Part shown: one piece after another, positions 44,441-54,249 of the stretch
Numbering within the stretch: the first letter of the stretch is position 1
How the letters are laid out: the number at the start of each line of letters is the position of its first letter
Origin: Paracoccaceae bacterium
Lineage (GTDB): Bacteria > Pseudomonadota > Alphaproteobacteria > Rhodobacterales > Rhodobacteraceae
NCBI GenBank assembly: GCA_033344815.1
Contig: JAWPMR010000001.1
Span: forward strand, 2,962,136-3,026,135
Length of the DNA: 64,000 nucleotides
Direction of reading: 5' to 3'
Notes under the pieces: generated by a model
What the model saw: the letters and a program-made list of their open reading frames with translations, nothing else
Database searches by the model: none
Told to the model about the DNA's origin: nothing
Translations under genes and position numbers: made by a program

Positions 44441-46016
44441 GGGTTCCGACACATCAAAACATACACCAGAAACCCGCAAGCGGCTTGAAAACGAGGCGGA
44501 GGTCCTGTCCGGATCTGCACGTCGGCAATTGTTCGTTCTGATCTTTGCCGGTTTCTTTTTGATGTTGACGCTTTCTGTTCCGGATTCCCAGCTTGTCAGA
44601 GCCGACGCCACGATCAACTGGCCGCTGATACAGACCCAGATCCAGCTCTCAACTTTTGTTACTTTTGCCCCACTGGCGCTCATCGCATTGCTGGCTTATC
44701 TACATCTGCTTTTTGGCCGGCTGCTCAAGCTCAGACAGGAAGGTTTCTCGCCGCCCGAGATTGATATTCTGGCCATGACCAGCCGCCCTGCGCAGCTTTT
44801 GGCGAATGCGATGCTCTATCTTTTCGTGCCTTTCGTGCTGGCCTGGTTCTCCTGGAAAGTCGTGTTTCGCGACGAAGCCCGATTTCTGATTGCGGCCACT
44901 TTCATCGTGACGCTCGCAAGTACAGTGCTTTATCTTCGCCGGTCGCGCAGCGGGGTTGATAGCAGAAGTGACAAAATGCGTCGTATCGGGATCGGCATCA
45001 CCGTAGCGTTGTCTCTTCTTGGCGCATCGCTGATGTTGCCTTGGAGTGACATCAAGCGCATCGCGCCCGGGTTGCCGCAACTTGATTGGCGAAATCCCGT
45101 TATGAAGTTGCGCATGCTTGACCTGAAGCGCGCCAATCTGGGCAGTGTGGATGAGTTTGCAATCGTCAATCTTGCGTCCCAGGACTTGAGATATGCGGAT
45201 GCTCGATATGCGCGCCTGATTGGGGCCGATCTGCGCGACTCCAACCTGACACGCGCGAACTTCCGTTATGCTCTCATCGGCTCGGATGGCTCAGGTACCT
45301 CCATGGTCACTGACTTCGAGCGTGCAGTGCTGAACCGGGCAAGCATAGAGCAAGCTGATTTGCGCAACACGCATTTTGATCATGCGTCTTTGGTGGGTGC
45401 CGATCTGGAACAGGTCGTTCTGGGCGACACCCGATTTTGGTGTGCGGATCTCTCCGGAGCCATGATGAACCGTGTGACGGGCGAAGGGGGAAACATCGTC
45501 TTTCAACATGCCCGTCTTGATAGTGCACAACTCGGCAGGGCGGAACTCAGCAGACCAAACTTCCGATACACGAGTCTTGTTGGTGCTGATCTTGGGCTGG
45601 CCAACATCGAGGGGGGACAATTCGGGTTTGCCGATCTGAGCGCGGCGCAGCTCGGCAACGGTCAGTTTCGAAATACAAGTTTTTTTGAAGCGAAGCTCGA
45701 AAACGCTGATCTGAGCTACGCTGATTTCGAAGGCGCAGACTTTTCCGGCGCAAATCTGACCGGGGCCAATTTTACGGGTGCTTACGGCATTGAATGGTCC
45801 GACGTGGCGCGTGACGCGTTTTTATGCCGGACAATCGGCTCGCAAGGAAAGACGCACAACGATCATTGCTCGGTCGTTCAACCAGAAACTTCTTCTGGCG
45901 AGCAGAGCAACCCGTCAGGTGCTGATGCTACGCTTCATCCTTGCCAACGCACGCAGAATACCGGGAATAAATCGTTTCTCTTGCGTATGTTGGAACTGTT
46001 CGCGGACGAAAAATGA
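44418..46016 (+). CDS. Membrane-anchored pentapeptide-repeat protein
   Basis: 532 residues if translation starts at TTG 44418, which has GGGAG 8 nt upstream and overlaps the end of the previous gene by 23 bases; an earlier in-frame GTG lies deep inside that gene. A hydrophilic N-terminus is followed by about four membrane helices (residues ~35-55, 75-100, 130-165, 185-210; for example LFVLIFAGFFLMLTLSV). Residues ~250-460 are a right-handed pentapeptide-repeat helix, A(D/N)LxX type, with repeats such as ADLRDSNLTRANFR and ADFSGANLTGANFTGAY. The C-terminus has two Cys. Similar membrane pentapeptide proteins are of unknown function. The close coupling suggests it works with the TPR/beta-barrel protein. 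Confidence 0.8.
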   Translation: MDSGNSSEGSDTSKHTPETRKRLENEAEVLSGSARRQLFVLIFAGFFLMLTLSVPDSQLVRADATINWPLIQTQIQLSTFVTFAPLALIALLAYLHLLFGRLLKLRQEGFSPPEIDILAMTSRPAQLLANAMLYLFVPFVLAWFSWKVVFRDEARFLIAATFIVTLASTVLYLRRSRSGVDSRSDKMRRIGIGITVALSLLGASLMLPWSDIKRIAPGLPQLDWRNPVMKLRMLDLKRANLGSVDEFAIVNLASQDLRYADARYARLIGADLRDSNLTRANFRYALIGSDGSGTSMVTDFERAVLNRASIEQADLRNTHFDHASLVGADLEQVVLGDTRFWCADLSGAMMNRVTGEGGNIVFQHARLDSAQLGRAELSRPNFRYTSLVGADLGLANIEGGQFGFADLSAAQLGNGQFRNTSFFEAKLENADLSYADFEGADFSGANLTGANFTGAYGIEWSDVARDAFLCRTIGSQGKTHNDHCSVVQPETSSGEQSNPSGADATLHPCQRTQNTGNKSFLLRMLELFADEK

Positions 46017-46025
46017 ACAACGGCG

Positions 46026-46907
46026 TTAACGGGTAATGTCCAGCCCCGAGCAGCTGCCCGTCAGGCAACTATCGGGCGGTCGAAAGGATCTTGGACCATC
46101 AAGGTTTATCGGTTCAACTGTCTCCGGGTCCGCAAGCTGAAACGCCTCAGAAAGCGGACCACTCGATGCTGTCGCCGACGCGCGTGTGTCTTGTGACACC
46201 ACATTGGACAAAGGCGCGCGAAGCTGTGCTGCTTTTTCCGGCGTTTCCCGGTCTGGCCCCCTGACTGCGCCGAACTCATCGACCCATAGGACGAAACCCG
46301 ATCTTCGGATCACTTCCGTATTGCCCGCCCCGCCGTTTGGACCGGTCAGGGACACGAAGCCTCCCGCTTTTACTGCCGTAACAGTGACCTGCAAAGGCGC
46401 GCTCACTGGGTTTCCGCGCTTTGGCAAGCCGCTGGCCTTATCGTCTGCGGCCAGCGCTATTGTGGCCACAGCCCCGGCAATCACAATTTTTCCTCTTGGC
46501 GTGCTGATGAAGATTTGGTCCTGTGGATTGTCCGCCAGAATGTTTTCAGCCTTGGTGATGCATCTAAGCGCAGTGCCCAGCGAGAACTCCTTTACCTCAG
46601 TATCAAGTTCTGCATCATAAAACCTGCCGTCCAGAACTACCCTGCACGAGGGACCGACCAGAAGGCGGGATTGATTCACGAAGAAAAAGTCCGCAGCACC
46701 ACGATCGCTCGTGTTGACAGCTTCTCGTTCCACGATCCGGATGCGTGGGGCAAGTACGCGTGCGGTGTTGTTGCCTGGAGGACGACCGCTGACGTTGGGG
46801 TTTGTCCATTCTGTTCGACCGATGGGAACAGCCGAGGATTGCGAAACTGCAGCATGCGGGAAGCCCAGAGCGAGAAGTACACAAATGACATACGGCAGTG
46901 GCGACAT
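46026..46907 (-). CDS. Exported FecR-domain protein
   Basis: 293 residues from ATG 46907 (GGGAGAATTCG ribosome site). The signal peptide MSPLPYVICVLLALGFPHAA (cleavage after VSQ) is followed by a FecR-type beta domain at ~60-190: FFFVNQSRLLVGPSCRVVLD, then FSLGTALRCITK and ISTPRGKIVIAGAVATIAL. Classic FecR is a membrane anti-sigma factor; this one lacks the transmembrane helix and no ECF sigma gene is nearby. It is therefore a free periplasmic or exported version, a common but uncharacterised type. The C-terminus DSCLTGSCSGLDITR has a Cys pair that may form a disulfide. It is convergent with, and 9 bp from, the pentapeptide gene. Confidence 0.78.
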   Translation of the reverse strand: MSPLPYVICVLLALGFPHAAVSQSSAVPIGRTEWTNPNVSGRPPGNNTARVLAPRIRIVEREAVNTSDRGAADFFFVNQSRLLVGPSCRVVLDGRFYDAELDTEVKEFSLGTALRCITKAENILADNPQDQIFISTPRGKIVIAGAVATIALAADDKASGLPKRGNPVSAPLQVTVTAVKAGGFVSLTGPNGGAGNTEVIRRSGFVLWVDEFGAVRGPDRETPEKAAQLRAPLSNVVSQDTRASATASSGPLSEAFQLADPETVEPINLDGPRSFRPPDSCLTGSCSGLDITR

Positions 46908-47121
46908 CGAATTCTCCCTTGTTCGCTTGTACCCGCCATTCAAGCACAGAACCGGAATATGTATAAAGAAACGCCTGTTTAGTCGCGATGTCAAAAGGTT
47001 AGCGTACCTGCGCAGTTGCGTAAACCGTGTGGGAATCGATTCCGCGGAAAAAGTGTCTTTTTGCATTGAGCTTTTTTAACTTAGGCTGAAGTGTATTTTT
47101 TGATTTTTTTTTGTACTCCAA

Positions 47122-47304
47122 TCATTTCCCAGCTTCTTTCATCTTGCCTTCATCTGCTTCGATAAGTCCCCGTAACAAAGGTATTTGAGCGGCCTTGCAT
47201 GTTTGCGCGTCTGTGCCATTCGCTCTGTCAAAGGCAAGTTTCCTGTCCTGACTTTCAAGTGTCGCCGTAAACTCCTCTGGCGGAGTTTTTTTGTTTTGGC
47301 AGAT
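47122..47304 (-). pseudogene. Short C-terminal coding remnant of unknown family
   Basis: A minus-strand frame reads PPEEFTATLESQDRKLAFDR, then TCKAAQIPLLRGLIEADEGK and stops at 47122-47124. Composition is strongly protein-like, but a stop at 47305-47307 lies just upstream and no start codon or ribosome site exists in frame, so only a 3' piece survives. Family not recognised. Confidence 0.35.
47269..47295 (+). terminator. Terminator-like hairpin with T-run
   Basis: AAACTCC-TCTGGC-GGAGTTT followed by TTTTGTTTT on the plus strand. It has the form of a rho-independent terminator, but no plus-strand gene lies directly upstream and it falls within the minus-strand coding remnant. It could serve an unannotated small RNA or be coincidental. 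Confidence 0.35.
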
Positions 47305-48410
47305 TTAAGTGCATTTCAGGAGGAGCGCATCGCTATCAAAGCCGTGTTTTGAGCGCCTGACCACAAGCACCGACCTGATGAAACAATTGATGAAAACAGG
47401 CAAAACCAAATTAGTCACACGCTTTGATGCGCCTGTTGCCCAGATAGTATGGTTCTTGCGGCGCAACCGAGCGGTCATTGCCGGCCTTTTTCCCTGCGCG
47501 AGTGGGGGTACTAGTTTCTCATCCTAGTAAAAAAGCCAAAAAAGTTCCTTGAGGATGTGTTCGAATACATATGAGTTTATCAAATTGGCTAATATGCGTC
47601 GGTTAAAGTCTGGAACCTGGAACGTTCAAATACGCTTCGCCGGAAAGCCAGCGCGTTAAAAGACCCTTCAATATCCAATTTGGGCCAAGGAGGGTGCAGC
47701 AGATCAGGGGTAGGCTCTCTATTTCAACCATCCAACTTTGGAAAAGGCAGGGTTTCGTCGTTGCTGTACTGTCTCGACGCACAAACCATCAAGGAAACTG
47801 ACTGAATACCATTCCAAGAGGCTCGGCAGGCAGATCGAGTTAGACAGGGTTCGTTCTGCTGTTGCCGGCCATCTTTCGATCCTGGCGCGCGAAAACCGGT
47901 TTTTGGAGCCAAGGCGGTTACCACGCACAGGCCCGAGGAAATTCGAGGCCTTCAATCATGAACGGAAGAGTGGTCAAGGAGACCACATTCATTTTTCATT
48001 GCCGAAATCAGCAAATGTACACATCGCCAATGCCAGTTGTATGGGTTGAAGCCCGCATATACATCTGCGGATCATTAAGACCCGGGGCGATGGAAGAGGA
48101 TCTGCTCGCCGAAAGTGCTGACCGATTGCTAAACTATAAACTGCTCTCAAATTCCGGGCAAAGATATGTGAAACCTTCGATAGATGCGCAGTGTCCAGCC
48201 ATGGAAGTGGTATGTGAAGAAACGGCCACTCGAATTCGACAGTCTTAGGTTTGCGCTGTTTTCGACAAAATCAGCGGGATCGAAGTGCGTTGCCGCCTCG
48301 TCACTGGCCACTGACTTTGTTAAGCTGGATTTGGACTCGCCGTTTGAATTGTTCGTAGTCAAAAGCCAGATTACCTTGATCCGGGGAACAACAATTGAAA
48401 ATGGAATGAG
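47305..48410. other. Gene-free region upstream of the SDR gene
   Basis: No supported gene. Overlapping frames on both strands (for example 47862-48248 plus) have no recognisable motifs. It probably contains the promoter of the oxidoreductase gene near its right end. Confidence 0.35.
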
Positions 48411-49166
48411 ATGTCGGAAAAAGTAGCTTTGGTAACGGGCGCCGCGCGAGGCATTGGACTTGCAACGTCGCATTTGTTTGTTGAACAGGGTTGGCGCGTT
48501 GCAATGGTGGACAGGGATGGGGATACCTTGCACAGCGAGGCCAGTGAATTGAAAAAATCAAGCGCATTTGTCCATGACGTTTCCAATCCAGATCAAGTCG
48601 ATGATATGATTAAGGCTGTTGATGGCTCTTTTGGCCGGATTGACGCCGTCGTAAACAACGCTGGCGTTGCTGATTTCGGTCCCATTGAAACAACAGATTT
48701 CAAACGCTGGCGGCGGGTCATGGAAACCAATCTGGATGGTGTTTTTTTGGTGTCTCAGGCCTGCATTCCTGCTTTGCGGAAAACGCGCGGGGCGTTGGTG
48801 AACATCGCATCAATATCAGGATTGCGCGCTTCAACTCTTCGCGTGGCTTATGGCACGTCCAAGGCAGCAGTGATCCAACTGACGAAACAACAAGCCGCCG
48901 AGTTGGGCGAATACGGTGTTCGAGCCAATTGTGTCTGCCCCGGCCCGGTGCGCACCAAATTGGCGATGGCCGTTCATACGCCGGAGATCATAGAGGCCTA
49001 CCATGATGCAATTCCGCTTAACAGATATGGGTCTGAGCTCGAAATTGCTGAAGTTATTGTTTTCTTGTGTTCCGAAAAGGCGAGCTATGTGACAGGTCAG
49101 ATTATTGCTTCCGACGGTGGGTTTGAAAGCACTGGCGTCGGTTTGCCAGCTCTTCGCGGTGAGTGA
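48411..49166 (+). CDS. SDR-family NAD(P)-dependent oxidoreductase
   Basis: 251 residues with every classical short-chain dehydrogenase motif: VALVTGAARGIGLATSHLF (TGxxxGxG cofactor loop), Asp after strand 2 (VDRDGD, favouring NAD), VNNAGVADFG, the catalytic Ser in NIASISG, and YGTSKAAV with catalytic Tyr and Lys. It ends with VTGQIIASDGGF, the usual C-terminal motif. A soluble tetramer-type enzyme oxidising or reducing an alcohol/ketone pair; the substrate is unknown. GGAATGAG precedes the start. It stands alone, with no operon partner. Confidence 0.92.
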   Translation: MSEKVALVTGAARGIGLATSHLFVEQGWRVAMVDRDGDTLHSEASELKKSSAFVHDVSNPDQVDDMIKAVDGSFGRIDAVVNNAGVADFGPIETTDFKRWRRVMETNLDGVFLVSQACIPALRKTRGALVNIASISGLRASTLRVAYGTSKAAVIQLTKQQAAELGEYGVRANCVCPGPVRTKLAMAVHTPEIIEAYHDAIPLNRYGSELEIAEVIVFLCSEKASYVTGQIIASDGGFESTGVGLPALRGE

Positions 49167-49439
49167 TATGGTTTTTAGGTGAAATGTTTTTATAGGTTTC
49201 CTCGTACGAACTGCGCAATTTTTGGGATATCGTTTCATCTGGCGTGACGGTATCAAACGTCGTCTTAGCGCCCTTGAATGCTCTCGTTTTGTTTTAGTTC
49301 GGCGATGGTTTGCCCGCGAATGAATAACGGACCTCGGTGAGTTTTCTGGCTCACGCTCTCACAGCCCACCGGCAAAATGTGGCGGATGCAGACTCGATTG
49401 CTCTTCCAAACTGCAAGTGGCGCTTTGCGTATCATAGCT

Positions 49440-49700
49440 GCGATGAACAGATCCAATGCCGGAACAGCGGTTACGTCTGATCTTGAAGACGAGCAACCGG
49501 CAATTCCTTATTTTTCTGGTGATGGGTATGGCGGCGATTGCGATGAGAGAAGTAACCTCTGGTCATGCTATTCGATGGGCATTGACCTGCTCAGCCAAAA
49601 ACCGCCACAACTGGCGCAAACAGCGATGGCCCACAAGTCGGTTCGGATCATTTGGTTGGTTCTGTCTAAGAACGAATACCATCACGCTCACATAGCTTAG
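49440..49700 (+). pseudogene. IS110-family transposase, C-terminal remnant
   Basis: Plus strand. One frame gives LILKTSNRQFLIFLVMGMAA followed by IAMREVTSGHAIRWAL, which fits the end of the Tnp_20 domain ('riSKmGnr.lR.lLv.ga.a...'). After a frameshift the sequence ends PQLAQTAMAHKSVRIIWLVL, matching the typical IS110 end ('...vAlAnK.ARi.WAlL'). The 5' two thirds are absent. It could belong to the same element type as the relic at 35.8 kb, but the two share no overlapping section. Confidence 0.6.
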
Positions 49701-49884
49701 GGAGCAAATTGCGATCGTCTCTCAGTGCTGTCGTGAATCTGGCCTGTCTGCCTGATGCCGGCAGCCAAGACTGGCTCATCTTCTCGGCGATGCCAGCAAC
49801 ATCTGTCTGACAACGGATGAGTTCCGCAAGCGCGGGTCCAATCGGCCTATCAACATAAAAGGGCCGTAGGCACTGTGCGGGCCG

Positions 49885-51003
49885 TTATTGCGGCCTCGTT
49901 CCAGCATACGTAAAGCGCCGCAACACCCACTCAAACGGGCCCAGCTTGAACCAAATTCGCCAGATGGTGAGCGCGATGATCAGCAAGATCGTAACCAGTA
50001 TTGCGATCGCGGTTGCAGTCGCCCTGCCGACCTCGTTCCAAAAACCTAAACCATAAGCCGAAAAGATGCTTGTCAAAAGGATCGACTGACCGAGGTAAAT
50101 GCTCAGGCTTGATCCTCCGGCATTAAGCGCCCGGGACATGACCGGACCCGGAGGACGTGAAATTGCGGCGATCACGCCGAGATATCCCAAGGTCACAATC
50201 GGTGCAACGATGATGGTTAAAGCCGCCCCTGGCGCTGACGGACCCCATTGCCAGATACCGGCCCCAAGCAGGCTCAGGATGAGACCGGGCCATAGACAAA
50301 CACGCCTTGCCCGCGTCCAGAGCGGATGCGCGGCATCGTCTATCATGCCTGATTTCACCGCAGCCAATCCAAGGCAGAACCAGCCGAGAGCGGAGATGCC
50401 TTGGATGATTAAAAACAGCGGCAGTGTGACCGAAAAACCGATACTCCTGAAACTCACGGCGTCGATGAATGTGCCACTGCCGAGGGCGGCCTCTTCGTAT
50501 TGAAAAACTTCGGGGGGTGTACCGGATGGGGCGAGGAGCAGTGGCACTCCAACAATCACGTGCAGAAATAGTAAAAAAACCCCGACTTTTGCCAGTCTCC
50601 CCACGGACCAATTGCGGAAGAAAAAAAGAACCGAGCCGGTTAAGGAATAAATGACCAAAATGTCACCGGGATAGAACAAGCATCCATGCGCGACCCCCAA
50701 CAGCAGCAGGCCCATCATTCGGTTGCGATAGATACGACCGAAAGGCAAGTCACGCCGCGCGGCAGAGCGCATCAAAAACCCGAGACCTACACCAAACATA
50801 AAGGAGAACAAGCCATAGGTCTTGAGCAGCGCAAGCCCATTGACAAGCCATAGAGTCAGAGCATCGCCAAACGTCTCACCGGCGGGCTCTGTGAAACCAT
50901 ACAGGGCAGAAAACGCGATATACTGGACATTGACAATGACAATGCCAAAGAGCGCGATGAGCCGAAGGTAGTCGGGCATCAAGGCACGATTTTGTGCAGC
51001 CAT
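49885..51003 (-). CDS. DUF418 domain-containing membrane protein
   Basis: 372 residues from ATG 51003; AAGGATTAAGG lies just upstream, whereas the longer frame has no ribosome site. About ten membrane helices (LRLIALFGIVIVNVQYIAFS first). The conserved family pieces are present: an 'FSFMFGVGLGF' segment, an RN/RRM loop, and the C-terminal DUF418 block with SLSIYLGQSILLTSIF and the ending KLGPFEWVLRRFTY. DUF418 proteins (YeiB-like) are inner-membrane proteins of unknown function, perhaps acyl or small-molecule transferases or transporters. No operon partners. Confidence 0.88.
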   Translation of the reverse strand: MAAQNRALMPDYLRLIALFGIVIVNVQYIAFSALYGFTEPAGETFGDALTLWLVNGLALLKTYGLFSFMFGVGLGFLMRSAARRDLPFGRIYRNRMMGLLLLGVAHGCLFYPGDILVIYSLTGSVLFFFRNWSVGRLAKVGVFLLFLHVIVGVPLLLAPSGTPPEVFQYEEAALGSGTFIDAVSFRSIGFSVTLPLFLIIQGISALGWFCLGLAAVKSGMIDDAAHPLWTRARRVCLWPGLILSLLGAGIWQWGPSAPGAALTIIVAPIVTLGYLGVIAAISRPPGPVMSRALNAGGSSLSIYLGQSILLTSIFSAYGLGFWNEVGRATATAIAILVTILLIIALTIWRIWFKLGPFEWVLRRFTYAGTRPQ

Positions 51004-51344
51004 AACCTTAATCCTTTTCTCCGACAAACATATGGAATTCCTCAACAGTTCCCGTACCAGATATGTCTGGCAATACCTTTTTCGCTCAGGCACAACTGAA
51101 ATGCGAGGCCGCATCGACACCCCAGATCGATTTTCCATGCTTCAGTCATGTTGCGGCACTGAAACGGAAACCGGTTCGCATAAGACCAAGTCGCCAGATG
51201 CGCACGGATCCCATGGCCGATCGGTCTGATATCCGTTGAATTCAAACACCGCACGGCAAACGTCAACATTGCGGGGATCGGACGCCTTTCCTTCGCGCGG
51301 CTAAGGATGCTTGAGGATCCAATGATAGGGATGCTGCAAGGCTG
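51004..51344. other. Divergent intergenic region (DUF418 / methyltransferase)
   Basis: A 341-bp region between divergent starts that should contain both promoters. No gene and no clear operator seen. Confidence 0.35.
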
Positions 51345-52025
51345 ATGGCTTTGGATGAAATGTTACTGGCAGTGCGAGCATTGCAATGGCAGACTGATCC
51401 GATGACGGAAACGATGACAAGAGCGAAGACACGTTATGACGTAGCCGCACCCAAGTGGGGCGACAAGATGCGGACGCTCGGATACTACGATGGCTATCTG
51501 GGATTTCTGAGTGCGCCAAACAAGCGCTCCTTTCGGGATGCGCGCGTTATTGACGTGGGTGCGGGGACAGCATCCTTTGCCGAAGCGTGGGTTGCGGTAA
51601 ATGGAGCGCCAGGTCACATGACGCTGCTGGATCCAAGCCGTGCGATGCTTGATCGGGGTCGAGCTTCATTGGAAAGACGGAGCGTCGAACCTCGGCTCGT
51701 TCAAGAATTACTTGGGGAGACTGAACTCGAACCCTTTGATGTGGTCTTGGCTGCTCACGTCATCGAGCATTGTCCTGACCCATCTGTGGCCCTGGAACAA
51801 TTGCGTGAGATTCTTCTTCCGGGTGGGAAACTGCATCTCGTGGTATCTAAGCCCCATTGGTGTAGCGCAATCATTTGGCTGCAATGGCGCCATCGCACCT
51901 TTCGTGAAGAAGAGATTCTCAAGCTCGTCCAACAAGCCGGCTTTGACATAGAACGGGTTCATAATTTCCCATCGGGTCCGCCGTCAAGGACGAGCCGTGG
52001 TATAGTTGCCAGAAGACAGGGCTGA
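51345..52025 (+). CDS. Class I SAM-dependent methyltransferase
   Basis: 226 residues from ATG 51345. ATG 51402 (MTETMTRAKTRYDVAA) is an equally good start and would remove an unconserved leader; neither has a clear ribosome site. Motif I reads ARVIDVGAGTASFAEAWVAV, strand 2 ends LLDPSRAML, motif II is FDVVLAAHVIEHCPDPSVAL, and LLPGGKLHLVVSKPHW follows. This is the UbiE/Coq5-like small-molecule methyltransferase layout. Substrate unknown. Confidence 0.83.
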   Translation: MALDEMLLAVRALQWQTDPMTETMTRAKTRYDVAAPKWGDKMRTLGYYDGYLGFLSAPNKRSFRDARVIDVGAGTASFAEAWVAVNGAPGHMTLLDPSRAMLDRGRASLERRSVEPRLVQELLGETELEPFDVVLAAHVIEHCPDPSVALEQLREILLPGGKLHLVVSKPHWCSAIIWLQWRHRTFREEEILKLVQQAGFDIERVHNFPSGPPSRTSRGIVARRQG

Positions 52026-52389
52026 GTTCCGCAGCGCGAGCGGCGCAAACAAGTTTGCGGTCTGGCGGTCGTCGCTACATCTCTGCCAGTGACCGCCCCT
52101 TCCTGCGCCGCTGACCTCCGCTGCATCTTTTCTTGATCGGCTTTTCGTGCAGCACCGTCGCGAGGTCGCTATCAAGCCAGAACGGAAGGGTCAGCTTCCC
52201 ACTGCGGGGGTTCCGCGAACTGGTGATCATCACGACCTTCAGCGACAGCCTGTCCTGACCCGCCACCTTGATGCCGCCCGACACCATCCGCAAACCTGAT
52301 CGGCCAATTTGCGCGCTTCATCGCTTCAATGAATCGATGTCGACCGTCAGTTTCCAATTGTCCGCAAGGCGGTAAAACGTGATGCAGGC
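52026..52389. other. Gene-free stretch between methyltransferase and htpG (convergent)
   Basis: On the minus strand a short run reads TFYRLADNWKLTVDIDSLKR before a stop, with further coding-like text at 52075-52293. It is not recognisable and has no start, so a remnant is likely. No strong terminator hairpin was found for either convergent gene. Confidence 0.3.
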
Positions 52390-54249
52390 TCAGAAAGCCT
52401 TTGCCATCACTATACCGAGACGACGCACAAATTCGGCCGGATCTGTCGGGTCTTCGCCTTCTACAATGCGGGCTTGGTCCAGCAGCAGGTGGGCAGCGTC
52501 TTTGAGCAGATCGTCGCTTCCCGCGTCATTGCCTTTTGCCCGGTCTGCAAGCTTTACGACCACAGGGTGGCTTGGGTTCAGTTCCATTACGCGGGGCATC
52601 CCCTGTTGCAATTGTCCGTGCCGTTTGAGCATTCGTTCCAGGTTGACGTCCATGTCGCCCTCTTCCGCGATCAGGCAGACGGGGCTGTCAGTCAGGCGTT
52701 TGGAGGGCCGGATATCTTTTACGGCATCCCCCAGTTCGGTCTTGAACGCTGCAATCAAGCCTGCGAGATCGGCTGTATTCTCTTCGTTGTCCTGATCGGT
52801 TTCATCTTGTGAAATCTTGTCTAGATCCGCTGATCCTCGCGTGATTGATTTGAGCGGCTTGCCATCAAATTCTGTGATGTGCTGCAGCCAGAATTCATCA
52901 ACGTGATCTGAGAGCAGCAAAACCTCGACGCCTTTCGCCTTGAAGCCTTCAAGGTGCGGAGACTGTGCTACTTTGACCGCGTCCTCGCCCGCGATATAGA
53001 AGACCGCCTCCTGGCCCTCCTTCATGCGCGCGACGTAGTCAGACAGGCTTGTAAGCGCATTGCCTTCTGTTGAGTTAAAGCGGCTGACTTCAAGGATACG
53101 GTCCCGTAGGGCAGGGTCCTCGACCAGCCCTTCCTTGAGAACGGCACCGAAGTTTGTCCAAAACGCAGCATACTCATCCGGCTTTTTGGATGCCTTCTTT
53201 TTCAGCTCACTCAGAACTTTCTTGGTAATTGAGGTTTTAATCTTGGCGAGCGTCGGATCGGTTTGAAGCATCTCGCGCGACACATTCAGAGACAGATCCT
53301 GAGAGTCGACAATGCCCCGTAGAAACCGCAGGTATGCAGGGATCAGGTCCTTAGTCGTCTCGGAGATAAAAACGCGGTTCACGTAAAGTTTCACATGACT
53401 CTTGCGCTCTGCATCGAATAAGTCAAATGGCTGGGCGGAAGGTATAAACAGCAAGCTGGTGTGGTTGACCGTACCTTCAACGCGGTTGTGCATCACATGC
53501 CAGGGTTCATCAAACGCGTGCGACGTATGGCGATAGAACTCGGTGTATTGCTCCGGGGTGATGTCCTTGGCAGGCCGCGCCCAGAGCGCGGAAGCGGCGT
53601 TCAGTGTGTCATCTCCCAGTATGACCGGGAAGCTGATGTGCTCGGAGTATGTCTTGATGATGTGTCTTACCCGCGTTTCTTCGGCGAATTCCTTGGCATC
53701 TTTCTTCAAGTGCAGCGTCACGCTCGTGCCATTTGCCTCTCGCTCGGCGGGCTCGACGGAGAACTCGCCCTTGCCATCGGATGACCACAGCCACGCCTCT
53801 TCCGCTCCGGCCTTGCGGGTCAGCACATCGACCCGGTCGGCAACCATGAACGCCGAATAGAACCCAACGCCGAACTGCCCGATTAATCCAACCGTGTCCT
53901 GCTTGTCGGCCTTGAGTGCTTCGATAAAAGCGCCGGTACCAGATTTGGCGATGGTACCCAAGGTTTCCAGCAGGTCGGCGTGATCCATACCAATGCCGTT
54001 GTCCGAGACGCACAGTGTCTTGGCCTTAGAATTTATTTCGAGTGAAATCGCCAGAGCATCGGCCGTTTTTGCAAGCGCGGGATCGGTAAGTGCTGAATAG
54101 CGTAGCTTGTCACAGGCGTCCGAAGCGTTCGAGACCAACTCGCGCAAAAATACCTCGCGGTTCGAATATAGCGATCCCGCTACGATATCTAGTAGCTGCC
54201 CAACTTCGGTTTGAAACGAAAATGTTTCCTTCGTGCTCGCATCACTCAT
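52390..54249 (-). CDS. htpG: Molecular chaperone HtpG (Hsp90)
   Basis: 619 residues, the normal size for bacterial Hsp90. The GHKL ATP-binding N-domain is intact: FLRELVSNASDACDKLRYSA (Asn for Mg-ATP, Glu for hydrolysis), LCVSDNGIGMDHADL, and GLIGQFGVGFYSAFMVADRV. The middle domain (YVNRVFISETTKDLIPAYLR, then NVSREMLQTD) and the C-terminal dimerisation domain follow, as expected. An ATP-driven cytosolic dimer that remodels client proteins. AAAGGAGACAAAGCC precedes ATG 54249. No sigma-32-type promoter was confirmed. Confidence 0.97.
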   Translation of the reverse strand: MSDASTKETFSFQTEVGQLLDIVAGSLYSNREVFLRELVSNASDACDKLRYSALTDPALAKTADALAISLEINSKAKTLCVSDNGIGMDHADLLETLGTIAKSGTGAFIEALKADKQDTVGLIGQFGVGFYSAFMVADRVDVLTRKAGAEEAWLWSSDGKGEFSVEPAEREANGTSVTLHLKKDAKEFAEETRVRHIIKTYSEHISFPVILGDDTLNAASALWARPAKDITPEQYTEFYRHTSHAFDEPWHVMHNRVEGTVNHTSLLFIPSAQPFDLFDAERKSHVKLYVNRVFISETTKDLIPAYLRFLRGIVDSQDLSLNVSREMLQTDPTLAKIKTSITKKVLSELKKKASKKPDEYAAFWTNFGAVLKEGLVEDPALRDRILEVSRFNSTEGNALTSLSDYVARMKEGQEAVFYIAGEDAVKVAQSPHLEGFKAKGVEVLLLSDHVDEFWLQHITEFDGKPLKSITRGSADLDKISQDETDQDNEENTADLAGLIAAFKTELGDAVKDIRPSKRLTDSPVCLIAEEGDMDVNLERMLKRHGQLQQGMPRVMELNPSHPVVVKLADRAKGNDAGSDDLLKDAAHLLLDQARIVEGEDPTDPAEFVRRLGIVMAKAF

